From: AC-32 sp963704005
GTDB lineage: Bacteria; Actinomycetota; Thermoleophilia; Gaiellales; Gaiellaceae
DNA: 64,000 nt
Direction: 5' to 3'
NCBI GenBank assembly: GCA_963704005.1
Contig: CAVPGJ010000004.1
Location: 512,012-576,011, forward strand
Shown: positions 10,502-19,552 of the stretch, piece after piece
Layout of the letters: each line of letters starts with the position of its first letter
Numbering within the stretch: the stretch's first letter is position 1
Notes under the pieces: model-generated
Databases searched by the model: none
What the model was told of the DNA's origin: nothing
The model's input: the letters and a program-made list of their open reading frames with translations, nothing else
Position numbers and translations under genes: made by a program

Positions 10502-12133
10502 ATGGGCAAGAAGCGCAAGGTAGAGAAGGCCGAGCTGCTGCTCGCGGCGGCGCGGTACCTGAACGAGACGCTCGAGCCGGCGCGCGTCTACGAGCGCTTC
10601 CACGAGCTGCTCGAGGATGCCGTCCCGCACGCCGGGGTCGTGGTCTCGGGGTTCGATGCGGACAGCGAGCTGATCAGCTGCGAGTACGCCTGGGTCGACG
10701 GCGAGAAGCTCGACCCGGGGATCTTCCCGTCGCTGCCGCTGAACCGACAGGGCGGCGGGATGCAGAGCCGCGTGATCACGAGCGGCGAGCCGCTGCTCGT
10801 CAACGACGTCCACGAGCAGGTCAAGCAGCCGGACGGGGTCTACTACGACGTCGACCGCCAGGGCCGTATGCGCAAGCTTCCGGACGACGAGGGCCCGCCC
10901 GGGGTGCGCGCGGCGATGATGCTGCCGATCAAGCACGAGGGCGCGGTCGTCGGCGTCGTGCAGCTGATGAACGCCGACTCCGAGTACGACGACGAGCAGT
11001 TCGAGCTGGCCGAGGGGCTCGTCAGCCTGATGGGTGCCGCCGCCCGCAACGCCCGCCTGCACGAAGCGGGGCGGGCCGAGGCGGCCGCGAGGGCCCGCGC
11101 CGAGGCGACCTCGGCCGAGCGCGAGCACGCCGCGCGCGTGCTGGATGCGGTCGGCGACGGCGTCTTCCTGCTCGACGGCGAGGGCCTCGTCCGCTTCTGG
11201 AACCGCGCTGCCGAGCTCGTGACGCACAAGACCGGCGACAAGGTCTGGGGCCGTCCCGCGGCCGAGACCTTCGCGGACTGGGAGCGCGTCGCCGGCCAGA
11301 TCCCCGTCTCGCTCGGCGCGGAGGCGGCGCGGCCGGTGACGCTGCCGGTCGAGGTCGAGGGCCACGAGCTCTGGCTCTCGTTCGTCGCCGTCCGCAGTCC
11401 GGCCGGTGTCGTCTACGCGTTCCGCGACCTGACGATCGAGCGCCGCCTCGACGAGGCAAAGAGCGAGTTCGTCGCCACCGTCTCCCACGAGCTGCGGACG
11501 CCGATGACCTCCGTGATCGGCGCCGCGCGGACGCTGATGCGCGACGACATCGAGCTCAGCGACGAGCGCCGCCGCCAGCTGCTGGAGATGATCGGCGCCC
11601 AGGGCACGCGCCTGACGAAGATCGCAGAGGACGTCCTGATCGCCAGCCGCCTCGATCGGGACGAGCTGCGCCTCGAGCGCGACCGCGTCGACCTCGGCGA
11701 GGTCGTCCGCGAGGCAGTCGAGACGATGAGCGAGCACCTGCCGGAGTCGATCTCGCTGGTCGCGAGCACGGACACGAACGGCGCGGCCGCGCTCGGCGAC
11801 CGCAGCCGGATCGAGCAGGTGCTGGTCAATCTGATCGACAACGCGGTCAAGTACTCGCCGGGCGGGGGAGAGGTGTTCGTCTCGACCTCGCTCTCGGACG
11901 GCGGCGTGCGCGTCGAGGTGCGCGACCCGGGGATCGGGATCGCGCCGGCGGAGCAGGGCTCGATCTTCGAGAAGTTCTACCGCGGTGAGCTGCACGGCGA
12001 GCGGGTACGCCCGGGAACCGGGCTCGGCCTCTACATCTGCCGCGAGCTCGTCGGCCGGATGGGCGGCACGATCGGCGTCAGCTCCGAGCCGGGCGAAGGA
12101 TCCACCTTTTTCTTCGAGCTACCGAAGGCGTGA
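10502..12133 (+). CDS. Sensor histidine kinase with GAF and PAS domains
   Basis: 543 residues, apparently cytoplasmic since no membrane segment is seen. GAF domain about 25-180 (PLLVNDVHEQV, AAMMLPIKHEGAVVGVVQLMN), short coiled linker to 210, PAS about 210-312 (AVGDGVFLLDGEGLVRFWNRAAEL), HisKA with phospho-acceptor H329 in VSHELRTP, and HATPase_c about 430-543 with N box (NLIDNAVKYSP), G1 (DPGIGI) and GTGLGLYI. No response regulator is adjacent, so the partner is unknown. Start ATG. Confidence 0.92.
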   Translation: MGKKRKVEKAELLLAAARYLNETLEPARVYERFHELLEDAVPHAGVVVSGFDADSELISCEYAWVDGEKLDPGIFPSLPLNRQGGGMQSRVITSGEPLLVNDVHEQVKQPDGVYYDVDRQGRMRKLPDDEGPPGVRAAMMLPIKHEGAVVGVVQLMNADSEYDDEQFELAEGLVSLMGAAARNARLHEAGRAEAAARARAEATSAEREHAARVLDAVGDGVFLLDGEGLVRFWNRAAELVTHKTGDKVWGRPAAETFADWERVAGQIPVSLGAEAARPVTLPVEVEGHELWLSFVAVRSPAGVVYAFRDLTIERRLDEAKSEFVATVSHELRTPMTSVIGAARTLMRDDIELSDERRRQLLEMIGAQGTRLTKIAEDVLIASRLDRDELRLERDRVDLGEVVREAVETMSEHLPESISLVASTDTNGAAALGDRSRIEQVLVNLIDNAVKYSPGGGEVFVSTSLSDGGVRVEVRDPGIGIAPAEQGSIFEKFYRGELHGERVRPGTGLGLYICRELVGRMGGTIGVSSEPGEGSTFFFELPKA

Positions 12134-12185
12134 CGTCCGCTTCGAAGTCGAAGATGCGGACCCGTTGCTAGGGTCCGCTGACACG

Positions 12186-12389
12186 GTGCCGATCTACGAA
12201 TACGTCTGCATGGAGTGCGAGTCGCACTTCGAGGAGCTCGTCCGGAACGGCGAGGAGCCGGACTGCCCGGACTGCAGCTCCGCGAACGTGCGCAAGCAGC
12301 TCTCGGTCTTCGCAGCGCACGGCACCGCCGAGCAGCCGACCTACGGATCATCGGGCGGCTGCTGCGGCGGTTCGTGTGGCTGCTGCTGA
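12186..12389 (+). CDS. FmdB-family zinc ribbon protein
   Basis: 67 residues: PIYEYVCMECESHFE and CPDC give the CxxC...CxxC zinc ribbon of FmdB/regulatory proteins, followed by a Ser/Gly/Cys-rich tail ending CCGGSCGCC, which could bind metal. GTG start at 12,186. The 3' end overlaps the GTG of the downstream uracil-DNA glycosylase by 14 nt, implying coupled translation. Confidence 0.85.
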   Translation: MPIYEYVCMECESHFEELVRNGEEPDCPDCSSANVRKQLSVFAAHGTAEQPTYGSSGGCCGGSCGCC

Positions 12390-13035
12390 GCAGTTGACCG
12401 AGCTCGAGGCCTTTGCGCGCCAGGTCGCCGGCTGCACGCGCTGCCGCCTGCACGAGGGCCGCACACAGGTCGTCTTCGGCAACGGCAGCCCCGACGCCGA
12501 CCTGATGTTCGTCGGCGAGGCGCCGGGCTTCCACGAGGACAAGCAGGGCGTGCCGTTCGTCGGCCAGGCCGGCAAGCTGCTCGACAAGCTGCTGGCCGGG
12601 ATCGGCCTCGAACGCTCGCAGGTGTTCGTCTGCAACGTGCTCAAGTGCCGCCCGCCCGGCAACCGCGACCCGGTGCCGGACGAGAAGGAGGCCTGCGAGC
12701 CGTACCTCTTCCGCCAGGTCGAGCTGATCCGCCCGAAGGTGATCGCGACGCTCGGCAACCACGCGACGAAGCAGTTGAACGGCAAGGAGATCGGCATCAC
12801 GCGCATCCACGGGCAGGAGCAGCCGATTGTGGTCGGGTCGATGAGCGTCCTGCTCTACCCGCTCTACCACCCGGCGGCCGCGCTCTATACGCCGGCGATG
12901 CTGAAGGTGCTCGAGGCCGACTTCGCGCGACTGCCCGAGTTGCTCGGCCGCCCGGCCGCTGCGCCCGAGTCTGCGGCACCCTTGCTCGAGGCGGTCCGAG
13001 CCACAGAGCCCGCGGTTCAGCTCGGCCTCTTCTGA
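12376..13035 (+). CDS. Type-4 uracil-DNA glycosylase (4Fe-4S)
   Basis: 219 residues. Removes uracil from DNA. Four cysteines for an iron-sulfur cluster: C20-x2-C23 (AGCTRCRL) and the pair in VFVCNVLKCRPPGNRDP. Active-site motif FVGEAPGFHED near residue 47 and YHPAAALY near 168 are those of family-4 UDGs, found in thermophiles and actinobacteria. GTG start at 12,376 lies within the end of FmdB; a TTG at 12,394 is an alternative. Confidence 0.92.
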   Translation: MAAAEQLTELEAFARQVAGCTRCRLHEGRTQVVFGNGSPDADLMFVGEAPGFHEDKQGVPFVGQAGKLLDKLLAGIGLERSQVFVCNVLKCRPPGNRDPVPDEKEACEPYLFRQVELIRPKVIATLGNHATKQLNGKEIGITRIHGQEQPIVVGSMSVLLYPLYHPAAALYTPAMLKVLEADFARLPELLGRPAAAPESAAPLLEAVRATEPAVQLGLF

Positions 13036-13037
13036 AC

Positions 13038-13496
13038 GTGCAAATCGACTCCGCCTCGCCGGCGGAGACGGAGGCCGTCGCGGCGACGCTCGCGCGCGAG
13101 CTCCGCGTCGGCGATGTCGTCGCCGTCTCGGGCGAGCTCGGCAGCGGCAAGACGACCTTCGTCCGCGGCGCCTGCCGCGCGCTCGGCGTGACCGCCCCGG
13201 TCACGAGCCCGACCTTCACGATCGGCCACCGCTACGCGGGCGATCCGGACGTCTCGCACCTCGACCTGTTCCGCTTCCAGGGGCTCTCGGCGGCCGAGTG
13301 GGGCGACCTGGAGCCGTACTTCGAGGACGCGATCTGCTTCGTCGAATGGCCGGAGGCCGCGGCCGGCGCGCTCCCGCCCGTGCGGGTCGAGGTACGTTTG
13401 GCCCACATGGATCCGACGCATAGACTGATCACGCTCGACAGCACGGAAGAATCCCTGCTCACGAGCCTTTTCGGGGGTGCTGACTCTCGCGTTTGA
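13038..13496 (+). CDS. tsaE: tRNA t6A synthesis ATPase TsaE
   Basis: 152 residues, small P-loop ATPase of the threonylcarbamoyl-adenosine complex. Walker A SGELGSGKTTF near residue 32, TSPTFTIGHRY switch region, HLDLFRF Walker-B-like, and FVEWPE near 105. GTG start two nt after the UDG stop. It overlaps tsaB by 20 nt. With tsaB and tsaD nearby this gives most of the t6A37 tRNA modification machinery; tsaC is not in the window. Confidence 0.92.
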   Translation: MQIDSASPAETEAVAATLARELRVGDVVAVSGELGSGKTTFVRGACRALGVTAPVTSPTFTIGHRYAGDPDVSHLDLFRFQGLSAAEWGDLEPYFEDAICFVEWPEAAAGALPPVRVEVRLAHMDPTHRLITLDSTEESLLTSLFGGADSRV

Positions 13497-14058
13497 CACG
13501 GCGACGCGAGTCGCCACCGCGGCGCTCGTCCAGGACGGGACCGTGCTCGGTGAGCGCGTCTCCCGCGCCGTCTCGGTGCTCGAGGACGCCGACGAGCTGC
13601 TGCGCGAGGCCGGCGCCGCGCCCGGCGACCTGACCGCGCTCGTGGTCGGGACCGGGCCGGGGAGCTTCACCGGCCTGCGACTCGGCCTCGCCGCCGCGCG
13701 CGGGCTCGCGTTCGCGCTCGACCTGCCGGTGGCGGGCGTCTCGACCCTGCGCGCGCTCGAGGCCGGCGCGCCCGGAGCGGTGCCCGTGATCGACGCGGGC
13801 CGCCGAGAAGTCTTCACCCTGGTCGGCGGCGAGCCCAAGGTCTGCGCCCCGCAGGAGGTCGAGCCGGGCCTGTGCGTCGGCGACGGCGCCCTCCGCTATC
13901 GCACCGTGCTCGAAGAGCGTGGCGCCGAGGTGCCGGCCGAAGACGACGAGCGCCACCTGCCGCGCGCCCGCTTCCACGCGCAGCTCGCCGAGGAGTTCGG
14001 CCGCGCCGAGGAGATCGAGCCGCTGTACCTGCGGCTCCCGGACGCGGAGGCGACGTGA
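13477..14058 (+). CDS. tsaB: tRNA t6A synthesis protein TsaB
   Basis: 193 residues, ASKHA-fold partner of TsaD. LAFDTATRVATAALVQDG at the N-terminus and GTGPGSFTGLRLGL near 62 are diagnostic, with VPVIDAGRREVF following. The C-terminal domain is shorter than in E. coli, as usual outside proteobacteria. GTG start at 13,477 inside tsaE. Its TGA is directly followed by repeat copy 4. Confidence 0.92.
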   Translation: MLTLAFDTATRVATAALVQDGTVLGERVSRAVSVLEDADELLREAGAAPGDLTALVVGTGPGSFTGLRLGLAAARGLAFALDLPVAGVSTLRALEAGAPGAVPVIDAGRREVFTLVGGEPKVCAPQEVEPGLCVGDGALRYRTVLEERGAEVPAEDDERHLPRARFHAQLAEEFGRAEEIEPLYLRLPDAEAT

Positions 14059-14130
14059 GCCGGCGCTTGCTACGGCGTTGTCAGGCCGTGCGGGCTCTGC
14101 CCGCACGGCCGTCTGAAATGACCGGTCGAC
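14059..14130 (+). repeat. Two-hairpin repeat element, copy 4
   Basis: It starts right after the tsaB stop. The short hairpin (14,059-14,076) is imperfect. The long hairpin at 14,084-14,110 is a perfect 11-bp stem with CTCTG loop, and the canonical 20-nt tail ends at 14,130. It separates tsaB from rimI within an otherwise overlapping gene cluster. Confidence 0.8.
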
Positions 14131-14155
14131 ACGCCGACCGTCAGAAGGTCGGCCC

Positions 14156-14629
14156 GTGACCACGGTCGAGCTCCGCCGCCTCGAGCCGCGTGACCTCTCC
14201 GGGATCGAGGAGATCGAGCGCGCCTCCTACCCGACGCCATGGTCGCGCTCGATGTTCGCGAGCGAGCTGTCGAAGCCGTCGTCGCTCTGCCTCGGCGCCT
14301 TCGACGCGGAAACCGGCCGGCTGGTCGGCTACCTCGTCATCTCGCGCTACGTCGACGCCTGGCACGTGATGAACGTCGCGGTCAGCCCGGAACGCCGCCG
14401 GCAGGGAATCGCATCGCTGCTGATGAACCGGCTCTTCGACCTCACCTCCGGCCGCAGCCGCCGCGGCTACACGCTCGAGGTGCGCGTCTCGAACGCGGGC
14501 GCGATCAAGCTCTACGAGCGGCTGGGCTTTCGCGCCCGCGGCGTGCGGCGCGGCTACTACACGGACAACCGCGAGGACGCGCTGATCATGTGGAAAGACC
14601 CGGTGCCGGAACCGGCGGCGAAGTCCTGA
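14156..14629 (+). CDS. rimI: Ribosomal protein S18 alanine N-acetyltransferase
   Basis: 157 residues, GNAT fold: RRLEPRDLSGIEEIE start, YPTPWS, WHVMNVAVSPERRRQGIA acetyl-CoA loop near 75-90, EVRVSNAGAIKLYERLGF and late YYTDNREDALIM typical of RimI. Its place between tsaB and tsaD is the conserved actinobacterial arrangement. GTG start at 14,156; the stop overlaps the presumed tsaD start. Confidence 0.92.
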   Translation: MTTVELRRLEPRDLSGIEEIERASYPTPWSRSMFASELSKPSSLCLGAFDAETGRLVGYLVISRYVDAWHVMNVAVSPERRRQGIASLLMNRLFDLTSGRSRRGYTLEVRVSNAGAIKLYERLGFRARGVRRGYYTDNREDALIMWKDPVPEPAAKS

Positions 14630-15568
14630 TCCTCGGCATCGAGACGAGCGTGCGACGAGACCGCGGCCGCGCTCGTCGACGGCGGCGAGATCATGAGCAA
14701 CGTCGTCTCCTCCCAGGCGCACCTGCACGCGCGCTTCGGCGGCGTCGTGCCGGAGGTCGCCTCGCGCCACCACCTCGAGCTCGTGCTCCCGGTCGTGCGC
14801 GAAGCGCTGGGCGATGCGACCCTCGACGACCTCGAGGCCGTCGCGGTCACCCAGGGCCCAGGCCTGATCGGCGCGCTCCTCGTCGGCCTCTCGGCGGCCA
14901 AGGCGCTGGCCTGGTCGCGCGGGCTGCCGCTCGTTCCCGTCGACCACCTGCAGGGCCACGTCGCCTCGCTCTACCTCGGGCCGGAGCCGCTCGAGCCGCC
15001 GTTCACCTGCCTGCTCGCGAGCGGCGGCCACACGCTGCTGCTCGACGTGCGGGAGCGCGGCTCCTACACGGTTCTCGGCACGACGCTGGACGACGCGGCC
15101 GGCGAGGCGTTCGACAAGGGCGCGCGGCTGCTCGGGCTCGGCTATCCCGGCGGTGCCGAGATCGACCGGCTCGCGCGCGAGGGCGACCCCGAGGCGTTCT
15201 CGTTCCCGGTCGCCCGCGTGTCCGGGCTCGACTTCTCCTTCTCCGGAGTGAAGACGGCGCTGCTCTACGCGGTGCGCGACCTGGGCGACGAGGCCGAGGC
15301 TCGCCGCGCCGACCTGGCCGCGAGCTACCAGCGCGCGATCGTCCAGGCACTGGCCGCGCGCGTGCGCGAGGCCAGCGCCGAGCGGATCGCGATCGTCGGA
15401 GGGGTGGCCGCGAACTCCGAGCTGCGCGCCGCGCTTCCGGAGGCGGTCGCGCCGCCGCTCGAGCTGTGCACCGACAACGCCGCGATGATCGCCTCCGCCG
15501 CCCGCTATGCGGAGGCGATCCCGCCGCCCGGTTATCTTGCGTTGGATGCTTACGCCCAGGCTGTCTGA
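14626..15568 (+). CDS. tsaD: tRNA t6A transferase TsaD (frameshift at N-terminus)
   Basis: About 313 residues. Catalyses transfer of the threonylcarbamoyl group to A37 of ANN-decoding tRNAs. The N-terminus LILGIETS lies in one frame; an extra G near 14,650 shifts it, and the rest (CDETAAALVDGGEIMSN onward) follows. HARFGGVVPEVASRHH and DHLQGH carry the metal-binding histidines; LASGGHT, DDAAGEAFDKGARLLGL and TDNAAMIA are all present. No standard start codon is visible at the repaired N-terminus (CTG at 14,626 or a neighbour), so the exact start is uncertain. The 3' end overlaps the protease gene. Confidence 0.92.
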
Positions 15569-18104
15569 GCTCCGCCGGTTTGCGCCGGGGGCGATCATCG
15601 TGCTGGCGGCGATGCTGCTCGTGGTCGGCTTCGGCGTCGGGGGCGCGAACGAGCGCTCGCTCGTCTCGCAGGCGTCCGGCTGGCGCGGCCTGGTCGGCGG
15701 CCCGCGGCCGGCCGTCACCGTCGCGCAGCGCCAGATCGTCGTCCTCAAGACGCCGTCGCTCGCACAGCGAGTGGCAGCCAACGGCGGCCTGGCGACGCAG
15801 CACCAGGAGCACGAGTGGACGAGGGACGCAATCGCCTCGCAGAAGCAGCTGCTCGCCGAGATGGCCACCCACGGGATCCAGATCCGCGTCGACTTCAGCT
15901 TCGCGCGCGTCCTGAACGGGTTCTCGGCGCCGCTGGACGCGCGCGCCGTGGCGCTGCTCGAGCGCCAGTCGGACGTTGCGGGCGTCTACCCGGTTCGCGT
16001 CGCCTACCCGGCCTCGCTCTCGTCTCGGCTGCTCGGAAAGGAGGGCGTCGCGGTCGGCGCCGGCAGCCTGCCGTCGGTGCTCCTGCCCGGCTACGACGGG
16101 CGCGGCGTCACGATCGCCCTGCTCGACACGGGCGTCGACCGCACCCATCCATATCTGCGCGGCCGGATTCTCCCCGGCGTCAACGTGGTCGACCCCGAGG
16201 TGCGCGGCGGCGCGGCGGCGGTCGCCGATCCGCAGGAGCCGAGCAGGCTCGAAGTGCACGGGACCGAGATGGCGGGCCTGCTCGTCGGCGCGGGCGGGCC
16301 GGGCGGGATCGCCGGCGTCACGACCGGCGCCTCGGTGCTGCCGATCCGCGTCGCAGGCTGGCAGCACGACCTGACCGGCGGCTCGGCCGTCTACTCGCGG
16401 AGCGACCAGCTGATCGCCGGGCTCGAGCGCGCGGTCGACCCGAACCTCGACGGCGACGCGCACGACGCGGCCCGCATCGCGCTCGTCGGCGTGGCCGCGC
16501 CCTACGCCGCATTCACCGACTCGCCGGAGGCCCGCGCGGTCGCCGGCGCACTCGACCTGGACACGCTCGTCGTCGCGCCGGCCGGGAACGACGGTCCCGC
16601 CGGCCCCGGCTACGGGAGCATCGCCAGCCCGGGCGGCGCCCCGGACGCGCTGACCGTCGGGGCGGCCGACCTGCGCACGCAGGCCGAGGACGTCCCCGTC
16701 GTGGTCCGCACCGGACTGCGGCTGCTGCTCGACCGGCGCCTGCCGCTCGCCGGCGCCGTCGTGTCCTCGAAGCCGCTCGAGCTCGAGCTGGCCTCGCCGC
16801 GCGCCCCGGCTTCCGGCCTGGCAGATTTCTTCGACGGCCACGGCGTCAGCCTCGTCGCCGGCAAGGCCGCCTTCGTCCGGGCCGGCGGCGACCCGATGCT
16901 GGCGATCGAGGACGCCGTCCAGGCGGGCGCGCGGGCGGTCGTCGTCTACGGGACGGAGCTGCCGGCGGGCGGCCTCGGCCTCGACGAGGCGGTCGACGTT
17001 CCCGTCGTCAGCGTTCCCGGGCGCGTGGGCCGGCTGGTCGTCGCCTCGCTCTCGGCGCATCGTCCCGCGGTGGTCTCGATCGGCCTTCCGAAGACGGCGG
17101 CCAACGGCTCGGCGCAGCAGATCGCGCCCTTCTCCTCGCGCGGGCTGGCGTACGACGCGCGCGTGAAGCCGGACCTCGCCGCTCCCGGCGTCGTGCTCGC
17201 GACAGCCGAGCCGGGGCGCAACGACGACGGCTCGGCCCGTTACGGCACCGTCAACGGCTCGAGCGGCGCGGCCGCGGTCGTCGCAGGCGCGGCGGCCCTG
17301 CTGGCGCAGCTCCGGCCGGGCCTCGGCGCGACGGAGCTGAGCGGCCTCCTCGCGGGCACCGCCGAGCCGCTGGCCGACACGAGCGTGACCGCGCAGGGCG
17401 GCGGGCTCGTCGACCTCGGCGCCGCGGCGTCGGCCGAGCTCACGGCCTGGCCCGACACGCTCGCCTTCGGGCGGGCGCGCGGCGACGGCTGGCACTCGAC
17501 GCAGCTGCTGACCCTGCACAACGTCTCCACGCGGCGCTTCCGCGTCCGGATCGGCAGCGTCGGCCAGGGCGGCCTCCAGATCACGTCGTTCCCACACCGC
17601 GTGCGGCTGAAGCCGGGCGGCTCGACCACGGTCCGCCTGGTCGCGCGCCTGCGCGGCGTCCCTCCGGCCGGGGGCTCCGCTGAGGGCGCTGTGATCCTGC
17701 GGCCGCGCGGCTCCGGCCCGCTGCGCGTGCCCTGGGCGATCACCTTCGGGCAGCCTGAGCGAGACCTGCTCTCCGCCGTCGCGCTCTCGGCCACGTCCTT
17801 CAAGCCCTCGGACACCAACTACGCGGTGCTCAGGTTCCAGGCCGGCGGCGTCTCGCGGGACCTCGCCGGCCCGCAGGTGCTGCCGGTGGCCCGGGTGGAC
17901 GTCGAGCTCTGGCAAGGAGGCAAGAGCCTCGGCCTGCTCGCGCGCCTGCGCGACCTGCTGCCCGGGCAGGTCGCGCTCGGCGTGACCGGCCGCGACCCGG
18001 ACGGCAACCTGTTGGCTCCCGGCCCGTACACGATCCGCCTCGTCGCCAAGCCGACCGACGGCGGCCCCACCGTGCGAGAGTCGGTCCGGTTCAAGATCAA
18101 ATAG
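15546..18104 (+). CDS. Secreted subtilisin-like (S8) serine protease
   Basis: 852 residues. N-terminal membrane or signal segment at about 15-33, an inhibitor-I9-like propeptide region (about 60-155), then the S8 catalytic domain with D194 (LLDTGVD), H238 (EVHGTEMAG), oxyanion Asn in APAGNDGPAG and catalytic S573 in NGSSGAAA. A PA-like insert lies around 400-520, and a beta-rich C-terminal domain (about 640-852) may be for surface attachment. It resembles actinobacterial vpr-like proteases. ATG start inside the end of tsaD (23-nt overlap), though function appears unrelated. Confidence 0.9.
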   Translation: MLTPRLSELRRFAPGAIIVLAAMLLVVGFGVGGANERSLVSQASGWRGLVGGPRPAVTVAQRQIVVLKTPSLAQRVAANGGLATQHQEHEWTRDAIASQKQLLAEMATHGIQIRVDFSFARVLNGFSAPLDARAVALLERQSDVAGVYPVRVAYPASLSSRLLGKEGVAVGAGSLPSVLLPGYDGRGVTIALLDTGVDRTHPYLRGRILPGVNVVDPEVRGGAAAVADPQEPSRLEVHGTEMAGLLVGAGGPGGIAGVTTGASVLPIRVAGWQHDLTGGSAVYSRSDQLIAGLERAVDPNLDGDAHDAARIALVGVAAPYAAFTDSPEARAVAGALDLDTLVVAPAGNDGPAGPGYGSIASPGGAPDALTVGAADLRTQAEDVPVVVRTGLRLLLDRRLPLAGAVVSSKPLELELASPRAPASGLADFFDGHGVSLVAGKAAFVRAGGDPMLAIEDAVQAGARAVVVYGTELPAGGLGLDEAVDVPVVSVPGRVGRLVVASLSAHRPAVVSIGLPKTAANGSAQQIAPFSSRGLAYDARVKPDLAAPGVVLATAEPGRNDDGSARYGTVNGSSGAAAVVAGAAALLAQLRPGLGATELSGLLAGTAEPLADTSVTAQGGGLVDLGAAASAELTAWPDTLAFGRARGDGWHSTQLLTLHNVSTRRFRVRIGSVGQGGLQITSFPHRVRLKPGGSTTVRLVARLRGVPPAGGSAEGAVILRPRGSGPLRVPWAITFGQPERDLLSAVALSATSFKPSDTNYAVLRFQAGGVSRDLAGPQVLPVARVDVELWQGGKSLGLLARLRDLLPGQVALGVTGRDPDGNLLAPGPYTIRLVAKPTDGGPTVRESVRFKIK

Positions 18105-18118
18105 ACGAGATCCGGCTC

Positions 18119-18124
18119 TATACT
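18119..18124 (+). promoter_or_regulatory. Probable -10 box for glutamate dehydrogenase
   Basis: TATACT in the 76-nt gap between the protease and the dehydrogenase gene, a near-perfect -10 hexamer in an otherwise GC-rich stretch. No convincing -35 at the right spacing. A strong ribosome binding site (AAGGAGA) stands just before the GTG at 18,181. Confidence 0.4.
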
Positions 18125-18180
18125 TGGCCTGTTTGCGGCGGTTTTTGCGCGGCCCGAACCCAAGCCCTAAGGAGACCTGA

Positions 18181-19455
18181 GTGACCACTATCGAAGCCCC
18201 CGAGTCCCACCTGCGAGAGAACCCGTTCCAGATCGCGCGCCAGCAGCTGCGGCGCGTGGCGGACATCTTCGAGATCGACGACCGGCTGGTGAACGTCCTC
18301 CAGGAGTGCAAGAAGGCGCTCATCGTCTCGGTGCCGGTCTCGATGGACGACGGCTCGACGCGGGCTTTCGAGGGCTACCGGGTCACGCACAACGTCGCGC
18401 GCGGCCCGTCCAAGGGCGGCATCCGCTACCACCCGGACGTCACGCTCGACGAGGTCAAGGCGCTCGCAATGTGGATGACCTGGAAGTGCGCGCTGATGAA
18501 CATCCCCTTCGGCGGCGCGAAGGGCGGCATCGTCTGCGACCCGAAGAAGCTCTCGCGCGGCGAGCTCGAGCGGATGACCCGCCGCTTCACGAGCGAGATC
18601 ATCAACGAGATCGGCCCCGAGAAGGACATTCCGGCGCCTGACGTCGGCACCGACGGCACGGTGATGGCGTGGATCTTCGACACCTACTCGATGAACAAGG
18701 GCCACTCGGTGCTCGGGGTCGTCACGGGCAAGCCGCTCAACGTCGGCGGCTCGCTGGGCCGGCTCGAGGCGACCGCCCGCGGCGGCCTCTACACGATCCA
18801 GGAGGCGGTCCGGAAGCGCGAGCTCAGCCTGGAGGGCCTGAAGGTCGCCGTCCAGGGCTTCGGCAACGTCGGCAGCTTCCTGGCGAAGTTCCTCGTCGAG
18901 GAGGGCTCGACGGTGGTCGCGATCTCGGACTCCACCGCCGGCCTCTACAACCCGAAGGGGATCGACATCAGCGCGGCGCTCGCGCACAAGCAGGAGACCG
19001 GGACGCTGCGCGGCCTGCGCGGCGCGGACGAGGTCACGAACGACGAGCTGCTGCTCGTCGACTGCGACGTGCTCGCGCCGTGCGCGCTCGAGCAGGTGAT
19101 CACGCAGGACAACGCCGACAAGATCAAGGCGACGATCATCTGCGAGGGCGCCAACGGGCCGGTGACCCCGTCGGCCGACGACATCCTCGAGGACAAGGGC
19201 GTGCTCGTCCTGCCCGACATCCTCGCCAACGCGGGCGGCGTCGTCGTCTCGTACTTCGAGTGGGTGCAGGGCCTGCAGGAGTACTTCTGGAAGGAGCCCG
19301 AGGTCAACTCGAAGCTGCGCGACATCGTCACGCGGGCCTTCAACGAGACCTGGCAGGTCGCCCAGGAGCGGCAGGTGGCGATGCGTCCCGCCTCCTACGG
19401 CGTCGCGGTCGGGCGGGTCGCGGAAGCCACGGTCACGCGTGGCCTCTACCCCTAG
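18181..19455 (+). CDS. Glutamate dehydrogenase (Glu/Leu/Phe/Val family)
   Basis: 424 residues, the usual length of hexameric NAD(P)-glutamate dehydrogenase, interconverting glutamate and 2-oxoglutarate plus ammonia. Substrate pocket PSKGGIRYHP near 78, catalytic lysine in PFGGAKGGI near 114, PAPDVGTDG near 150, and Rossmann GFGNVGSF near 227. Then CEGANGPVTP and NAGGVVVSYFEW, both standard. GTG start with AAGGAGA at good spacing and its own TATACT -10. Cofactor preference not decided. Confidence 0.93.
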   Translation: MTTIEAPESHLRENPFQIARQQLRRVADIFEIDDRLVNVLQECKKALIVSVPVSMDDGSTRAFEGYRVTHNVARGPSKGGIRYHPDVTLDEVKALAMWMTWKCALMNIPFGGAKGGIVCDPKKLSRGELERMTRRFTSEIINEIGPEKDIPAPDVGTDGTVMAWIFDTYSMNKGHSVLGVVTGKPLNVGGSLGRLEATARGGLYTIQEAVRKRELSLEGLKVAVQGFGNVGSFLAKFLVEEGSTVVAISDSTAGLYNPKGIDISAALAHKQETGTLRGLRGADEVTNDELLLVDCDVLAPCALEQVITQDNADKIKATIICEGANGPVTPSADDILEDKGVLVLPDILANAGGVVVSYFEWVQGLQEYFWKEPEVNSKLRDIVTRAFNETWQVAQERQVAMRPASYGVAVGRVAEATVTRGLYP

Positions 19456-19480
19456 ATGCGTTCGTTGCTTTCCCGGCCGT

Positions 19481-19552
19481 GTCGACCGGTCATTTCAGAC
19501 GAACGTCCGGGCGACGCCCGAACGTTCTGACGACGGCACCGCAAGCGGTGCC
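19481..19552 (-). repeat. Two-hairpin repeat element, copy 5
   Basis: Canonical tail at 19,481-19,500, long hairpin 19,501-19,527 (one mismatch, CGACG loop), short hairpin 19,535-19,552 (perfect, CAAG loop). In this copy the short hairpin contains the GTG start codon of the downstream plus-strand gene. Confidence 0.8.

Noticed and set aside
10247..11995. 582-codon minus-strand frame opposite the histidine kinase
   Set aside because: Shadow of the kinase gene; no recognisable domains, and the plus-strand protein has complete motifs.
15003..18323. Very long minus-strand frame of over 1,100 codons opposite tsaD and the protease
   Set aside because: Arg/Gly/Ala-rich reading with no motif; an antisense effect of GC-rich third positions.
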